A stretch of DNA of 10,427 nucleotides from CAYXDO01 sp964463485 (lineage in GTDB: Bacteria; Myxococcota; Kuafuiibacteriia; Kuafuiibacteriales; Kuafuiibacteriaceae), in assembly GCA_964463485.1 (NCBI GenBank), contig CAYXDO010000250.1:1-10427 (forward strand). The letters are read 5' to 3'. Position numbers and translations under genes: made by a program. Shown in pieces: positions 7,623 through 10,427 of the stretch (position 1 is its first letter; every line of letters begins with the position of its first letter). A model generated the notes under the pieces. The model was given only the letters and a program-made list of their open reading frames with translations. It was not told the origin of the DNA and searched no databases.

Positions 7623-9179
7623 CAGCAACGTGACCTCGCGACCGGCCGGGCTGGTGACTCGCGTGATCTTGGTGCGCTCCGCGAGCTTCGCTGCTTCGGC
7701 ACGCCGGTCGAAGATGACCAGAGTGCCCACCCGCAACCCGAGTCGCTCGAGATACCCGTCCAGCTGGGCCAGGCCCTTCTCGAGCGGGTCTTCCTTCCGC
7801 CACACCTTGAGCTCGATGGCTTCGCGCTGCCAAACTCGCGCCCCCATCGCGTCCCGAAAAGGCCAACGTACGAGCAGGTCGATTCGTCCCCGGCCGACGC
7901 CATACTCTCGGTCGACGTACCCTCCTCCATTGATCAGGCGCTGGAGGAAGGCCATGAACACGAGCTGGGGCGCGACCTCGTGGTAGTTTTGACGGGAGGT
8001 CAGGATGTCCCCGTTGGCGATCCAAAACTCGATGAATTCACGCAGAAGACCCTGAAAATCGAGCTCTCCCGTGGGCAAGATGAAACTCCGCGGCTCGAGC
8101 GTCACGGCGTCTTCGAGGGGGAGCGCAAGCATACGAACGATGACTTCTCGATAGATCGGGTTCGCGATCCGAAGAGGCGGCCCTCGGGCGAGCAAGCCCA
8201 AGTCCCGCACGTATGAGACGTCGTCGTCATAGCTCGGGTCGACTGGAGTAAGCTCGCCGGAGAGCAGCGGCTCGATCACCCGGCGTATGCGAGGCTCCGT
8301 GAGCCGTGCGACGAGCGAATCGAGATGAGTTGCGCGCGCGAGGATCAGCCGCTCCTTGGCGAGCTCCACGTGCTCGGACGTGATCGGTCCGCTGACTTCG
8401 AGCTTGTCGACGATCTCGGCAGCGATCGCGTTCACGAGCCAAGGCTGTCCTTGCGACAGCTCGAAGGCCCGCCCCACCGCTTCCTCTTCGAAGAGCTGTC
8501 CTTGCTCCCGGGTGTGTTGGCCGTACAGCTCGCGGACGTCTTCGAAATCGAAGTCCGCCAGACGAAGCGACTCGACCTTGATGTTGAACGGGCTCGAGGT
8601 GCCGAGCCGCCCGGGATCTCCTCCGCTCGCGGCCTTGTAATCGCGGACGTCGCTAAGCCCGCATAGCACCACGGACGCAGGGAACGAAGTCGGCCGATGG
8701 GGGTAGCCGGCTCGAAGCTGGTGGAGCACCGACTTCAAACTCTCTCCTCGAAGGGCATCGACCTCGTCCAGGAAGAGCACGAGGGGTCTGGGGCATCGCG
8801 TTGCCCACGCCTCTAGACACTTCGCCACGCGCGAGCCGGCCGGTGCATCTGGCCATGGAGGAGGCAAAAGCTCCGATGGAAGTTGAATCTCAGCAGAGCT
8901 CCGAACGAAACTGAGCAAGATCGACTCGGCTTGGTCCAACTCATCTCCGGCCGACGCCGCCGCTTCGCAGCTCACGTGCATCGCGGCGTAGCGACCCTCG
9001 CCCGTCAGCGCTTGCGCCAGCGCGAGGAGAGTCGTCGTCTTGCCTGTTTGCCGAGGGGCGTGGAGCACGAAATAGCCCTCGCGATCGATCAAGCGCCGGG
9101 CTTCCGGTAGACGATCGAGCGCCGGAACCATGTAGTGCCGGCCGATTCGGCACGGACCGGCCGTGTTGAAGAACCGCAC
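7614..9179 (-). CDS. AAA-type ATPase fused to PD-(D/E)xK nuclease-like domain
   Basis: The 521-residue product starts MRFFNTAGP and has HAPRQTGKTT, a signature I associate with a widespread family of bacterial AAA-like ATPases. The Walker A is APRQTGKT (41-48, Lys47), with alanine in place of the usual first glycine. Walker B is LVLFLDEVDAL (Asp138, Glu139). A winged-helix-like region probably lies in the middle. The C-terminus carries a PD-(D/E)xK pattern: Asp434 (GRIDLLV), Glu456-Leu-Lys458 (IELKVW) and a Q-x3-Y element (Gln472, Tyr476) typical of RecB-like nucleases. All core catalytic positions are present. The cellular role is unknown; an accessory, DNA-processing or defence function is possible. 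GTG 9179 is chosen because an in-frame TAG lies 15 bases upstream and the family N-terminus fits. There is no visible Shine-Dalgarno. Confidence 0.88.
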   Translation of the reverse strand: MRFFNTAGPCRIGRHYMVPALDRLPEARRLIDREGYFVLHAPRQTGKTTTLLALAQALTGEGRYAAMHVSCEAAASAGDELDQAESILLSFVRSSAEIQLPSELLPPPWPDAPAGSRVAKCLEAWATRCPRPLVLFLDEVDALRGESLKSVLHQLRAGYPHRPTSFPASVVLCGLSDVRDYKAASGGDPGRLGTSSPFNIKVESLRLADFDFEDVRELYGQHTREQGQLFEEEAVGRAFELSQGQPWLVNAIAAEIVDKLEVSGPITSEHVELAKERLILARATHLDSLVARLTEPRIRRVIEPLLSGELTPVDPSYDDDVSYVRDLGLLARGPPLRIANPIYREVIVRMLALPLEDAVTLEPRSFILPTGELDFQGLLREFIEFWIANGDILTSRQNYHEVAPQLVFMAFLQRLINGGGYVDREYGVGRGRIDLLVRWPFRDAMGARVWQREAIELKVWRKEDPLEKGLAQLDGYLERLGLRVGTLVIFDRRAEAAKLAERTKITRVTSPAGREVTLLRA

Positions 9180-9186
9180 GGCGCGC

Positions 9187-9192
9187 AGTGTA
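9187..9192 (-). promoter_or_regulatory. -10-like hexamer for the ATPase gene, possible leaderless start
   Basis: On the minus strand TACACT (4 of 6 to TATAAT) ends 7 bases before the GTG start at 9179. That spacing would place the transcript start on or next to the start codon. No convincing -35 element lies 17 bp upstream and no Shine-Dalgarno is seen, so this is tentative. Confidence 0.22.
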
Positions 9193-9227
9193 CGCTAGTC
9201 CCATCACCGCGAGAGGGTCAGTTCTAG

Positions 9228-9257
9228 TTGATCGACTGATCTAAAGTTCAGTATATC
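9228..9257 (+). promoter_or_regulatory. Sigma70-like promoter for the small zinc-binding protein gene, possible leaderless start
   Basis: TTGATC (9228-9233) and TATATC (9252-9257) are separated by 18 bp, each matching its consensus at 4 of 6 positions. The -10 ends 6 bases before GTG 9264, so transcription may begin at the start codon. The segment is clearly more A/T-rich than its surroundings. It also contains a GATC-GACT-GATC element (9230-9241) in which two GATC palindromes flank 4 bases; this overlaps the -35 and could be an operator or chance. Confidence 0.35.
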
Positions 9258-9263
9258 GACCTC

Positions 9264-9605
9264 GTGCCTCACGTGTTGGCGCCACGGCGCGGAGTGTGTC
9301 GAGTCTGCGGCCGGGACCTCGGCGATGCGCCGCACTGGATCACCACGCCGCCGGATGGAGAGCACGAGCGGTGCCGAGATTGGGACAGAGTGCCGTTCCC
9401 GCTAGAGCGCGAGCTCGAGGAGCTGCGAAAGGTCGCGCGCGCGCTCGCCGAGGGCTACCGGATCACGGTCAAGCTCGGTCGGTGGTTGAGCGACGCTCGC
9501 TCGCGTTGGCCAGAAGGCACCTGGCGCGTGTTGGAAGAGTATCGCACACGCAAGTCGGAGCTCGATCGGCGGCTCGAGCGCCTTCGAAAACGAATGAAAG
9601 GCTGA
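9264..9605 (+). CDS. Small hypothetical protein with C2HC-type zinc-ribbon-like N-terminus
   Basis: I do not recognise this 113-residue protein. Its frame shows the strong third-position G/C bias of its neighbours, which supports real coding. Cys12-x2-Cys15 and a later His34-x2-Cys37 (or His24 as ligand) could bind zinc. Residues about 47-113 are highly charged, rich in Arg/Glu/Leu, and probably helical or coiled-coil (ELEELRKVARAL, then SELDRRLERLRKRMKG). The basic end could contact nucleic acid, but that is a guess. GTG 9264 is the chosen start; GTG 9273 is an in-frame alternative. It is transcribed divergently from the ATPase gene, with only 84 bp between, so the two may share control. A strong hairpin follows its stop. 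Confidence 0.7.
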   Translation: MPHVLAPRRGVCRVCGRDLGDAPHWITTPPDGEHERCRDWDRVPFPLERELEELRKVARALAEGYRITVKLGRWLSDARSRWPEGTWRVLEEYRTRKSELDRRLERLRKRMKG

Positions 9606-9611
9606 CTCGAC

Positions 9612-9631
9612 GCCGTCGGGGCTCCGACGGC
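9612..9631 (+). terminator. Strong hairpin after the small hypothetical gene
   Basis: GCCGTCGG and CCGACGGC form a perfect 8-bp stem with loop GGCT, beginning 7 bases after the stop codon. The following bases (cacaagcttcccc) have no T-run, so it is not a classic intrinsic terminator. It may end or protect the transcript. The rest of the 119-bp gap (9606-9724) holds a weak -35/-10-like pair before the next gene and nothing else that I can support. Confidence 0.4.
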
Positions 9632-9689
9632 CACAAGCTTCCCCGCGCGGAGTCTTCCGGATCCTCGGAGGCTCGCGCCGTCCAGAAGC

Positions 9690-9718
9690 TTACTGTAGAG
9701 AGCCGATTGCGCTAGCTT
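9690..9718 (+). promoter_or_regulatory. Weak promoter-like pair ahead of the methyltransferase gene
   Basis: TTACTG (9690-9695) and TAGCTT (9713-9718) are spaced by 17 bp, each matching its consensus at about 3 of 6 positions. TAGCTT fits the looser TANNNT form and ends 6 bases before GTG 9725, which has no visible Shine-Dalgarno. The arrangement resembles the two other gene starts nearby, but the matches are weak. Confidence 0.18.
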
Positions 9719-9724
9719 GCGGTC

Positions 9725-10345
9725 GTGGCGCGGACCATCCGCGAGGATCCCGAAATAGGCGCGCGGCTGTTGGGTGAAGTGTACGCACACTCGCCCGACG
9801 GCTTTCGCATTCCGGACGAAGAGCGCGAGACCATTCGTGTCTCAGGAGGCTCGCCGGTCTACGGAGAGTTGACGCCGGGCTCGGTGCGTTTGTTCGCGGA
9901 GCACATCGGGCTCGGCGCAAGCGACGTCTTTTACGATCTCGGCTCTGGGCTCGGAAAGGTCGTGCTCCAGGTGGCGATGACCATCCCGATCAAGCGCTGC
10001 ATCGGGGTCGAGCTGTCCGAGACCCGGGTTCGTGAGTCTCGGATCGCACTCCACCGCGCGCGCAAGCTCGGGCTCGTCCAAGCCAAGAGGGTCGCCTTTC
10101 GGGTCGAGGACGTCGTCGAATCGGACTTCGGCGACGCGACCGTCGTGTACACCTGTTCCACCGCCTTCACGCTGAGGTTCTTGGGCGCCATGGCCAAGCG
10201 CGTGGCGAGGGCTCCGCGCCTGCGTTGTTTTGCGTCCTTTCGCGAGATCGACGTGGGGTCACTCGTCAAGACGAAGACTCTCCGACTCGACGCGTCGTGG
10301 TGCCGCGGCGTCCGCCTTCATCTGTATCGGCGGAGAGAGGACTGA
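9725..10345 (+). CDS. DOT1-like SAM-dependent methyltransferase
   Basis: The 206-residue product is a class I methyltransferase whose core resembles the catalytic domain of DOT1, the non-SET histone H3 Lys79 methyltransferase of eukaryotes. Shared elements are SPVYGELTP (about 43-51, like DOT1 VYGE), the SAM loop DLGSGLGKVVLQVA (71-84, close to human DLGSGVGQVVLQVA) and the acidic strand-2 end GVEL (Glu96). The position matching the DOT1 NNFAF substrate motif reads TCSTAF (143-148), so the asparagines are missing. It lacks the long C-terminus of human DOT1L. SAM binding is likely. The substrate (a protein lysine or something else) is unknown, as bacteria lack nucleosomal H3. GTG 9725 is the earliest reasonable start. 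It follows a hairpin-ended gene and probably has its own promoter. Confidence 0.85.
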   Translation: MARTIREDPEIGARLLGEVYAHSPDGFRIPDEERETIRVSGGSPVYGELTPGSVRLFAEHIGLGASDVFYDLGSGLGKVVLQVAMTIPIKRCIGVELSETRVRESRIALHRARKLGLVQAKRVAFRVEDVVESDFGDATVVYTCSTAFTLRFLGAMAKRVARAPRLRCFASFREIDVGSLVKTKTLRLDASWCRGVRLHLYRRRED

Positions 10346-10427
10346 GTACGATTGCCTCGAGCGGAGTGAAGATCAATAGGGCGCAGATCCGCCTGGCCAT
10401 GAGTCCGAACGCGTCGCATACTATCGT
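10346..10427 (+). other. Window edge; possible start of a further gene
   Basis: These 82 bases follow the methyltransferase stop. One frame starting at GTG 10366 stays open for 20 codons to the window edge (begins VKINRAQIRLAM), with a purine-rich gcgga just before it. The stretch is too short to call a gene or assign a product. Confidence 0.15.

Noticed and set aside
5600..7930. A 776-codon open frame on the minus strand opposite the AdoHcyase-like gene
   Set aside because: The sense frame has recognisable AdoHcyase and Rossmann motifs. The antisense product is low-complexity, rich in Arg/Gly/Leu/Glu, shows no motif, and runs into the 3' part of the ATPase gene in another frame. Long antisense frames are expected opposite G/C-biased third positions.
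7380..8216. A 278-codon plus-strand open frame spanning the convergent junction
   Set aside because: It overlaps the ends of two well-supported genes in other frames, and its sequence (Ser/Arg/Pro-rich, then acidic) shows no domain.
9635..9691. Two AAGCTT sites about 49 bp apart as possible attachment or recombination sites
   Set aside because: They are 6-base restriction-site-like matches with no integrase, flanking duplication or longer identity.

Overview
The window is GC-rich, densely packed bacterial DNA. Strong G/C preference at third codon positions leaves long spurious open frames opposite most real genes. A very large HAMP-repeat hybrid histidine kinase, a second multi-sensor kinase, an AdoHcyase-like oxidoreductase and a DOT1-like methyltransferase together suggest a large-genome signalling-rich bacterium, most likely a myxobacterium (Myxococcota, Polyangiales-like). 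That placement is inference from style and gene content, with no rRNA or marker gene in view.

Layout. (1) 1-3567 (+) is the 3' part of a hybrid histidine kinase: at least three HAMP units, GAF, coiled coil, HisKA, HATPase and three receivers; its true start lies left of the window. (2) 3564-5525 (+) is a second histidine kinase (REC-PAS-PAS-HisKA-HATPase). Its GTG start overlaps the stop of the first gene (GTGA), so the two are almost certainly cotranscribed and translationally coupled. (3) 5594-7606 (+) is a 670-residue protein whose C-terminal two thirds resemble S-adenosylhomocysteine hydrolase, but with several catalytic residues replaced and a long extra N-terminus. (4) 7614-9179 (-), convergent with it, is an AAA-type ATPase fused to a C-terminal PD-(D/E)xK nuclease-like domain. 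(5) 9264-9605 (+), divergent from the ATPase, is a small putative zinc-binding protein with a charged helical tail. (6) 9725-10345 (+) is a DOT1-like SAM-dependent methyltransferase. The last 82 bases hold no clear gene; one frame stays open to the edge.

How the parts may work together. The two kinases form a plausible phosphorelay pair: one has three receivers at its C-terminus, the other a receiver at its N-terminus, and no DNA-binding output is visible. The rest looks like accessory genes in separate transcription units. The AdoHcyase-like protein and the methyltransferase both belong to SAM/SAH biology by family, but their separation by an oppositely oriented ATPase argues against an operon, and a link is speculative. 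The divergent 84-bp region between the ATPase and the small protein has -10-like hexamers about 7 bp from both GTG starts and no clear Shine-Dalgarno, which suggests leaderless transcripts. No RNA gene, CRISPR array, insertion sequence or attachment site was recognised.
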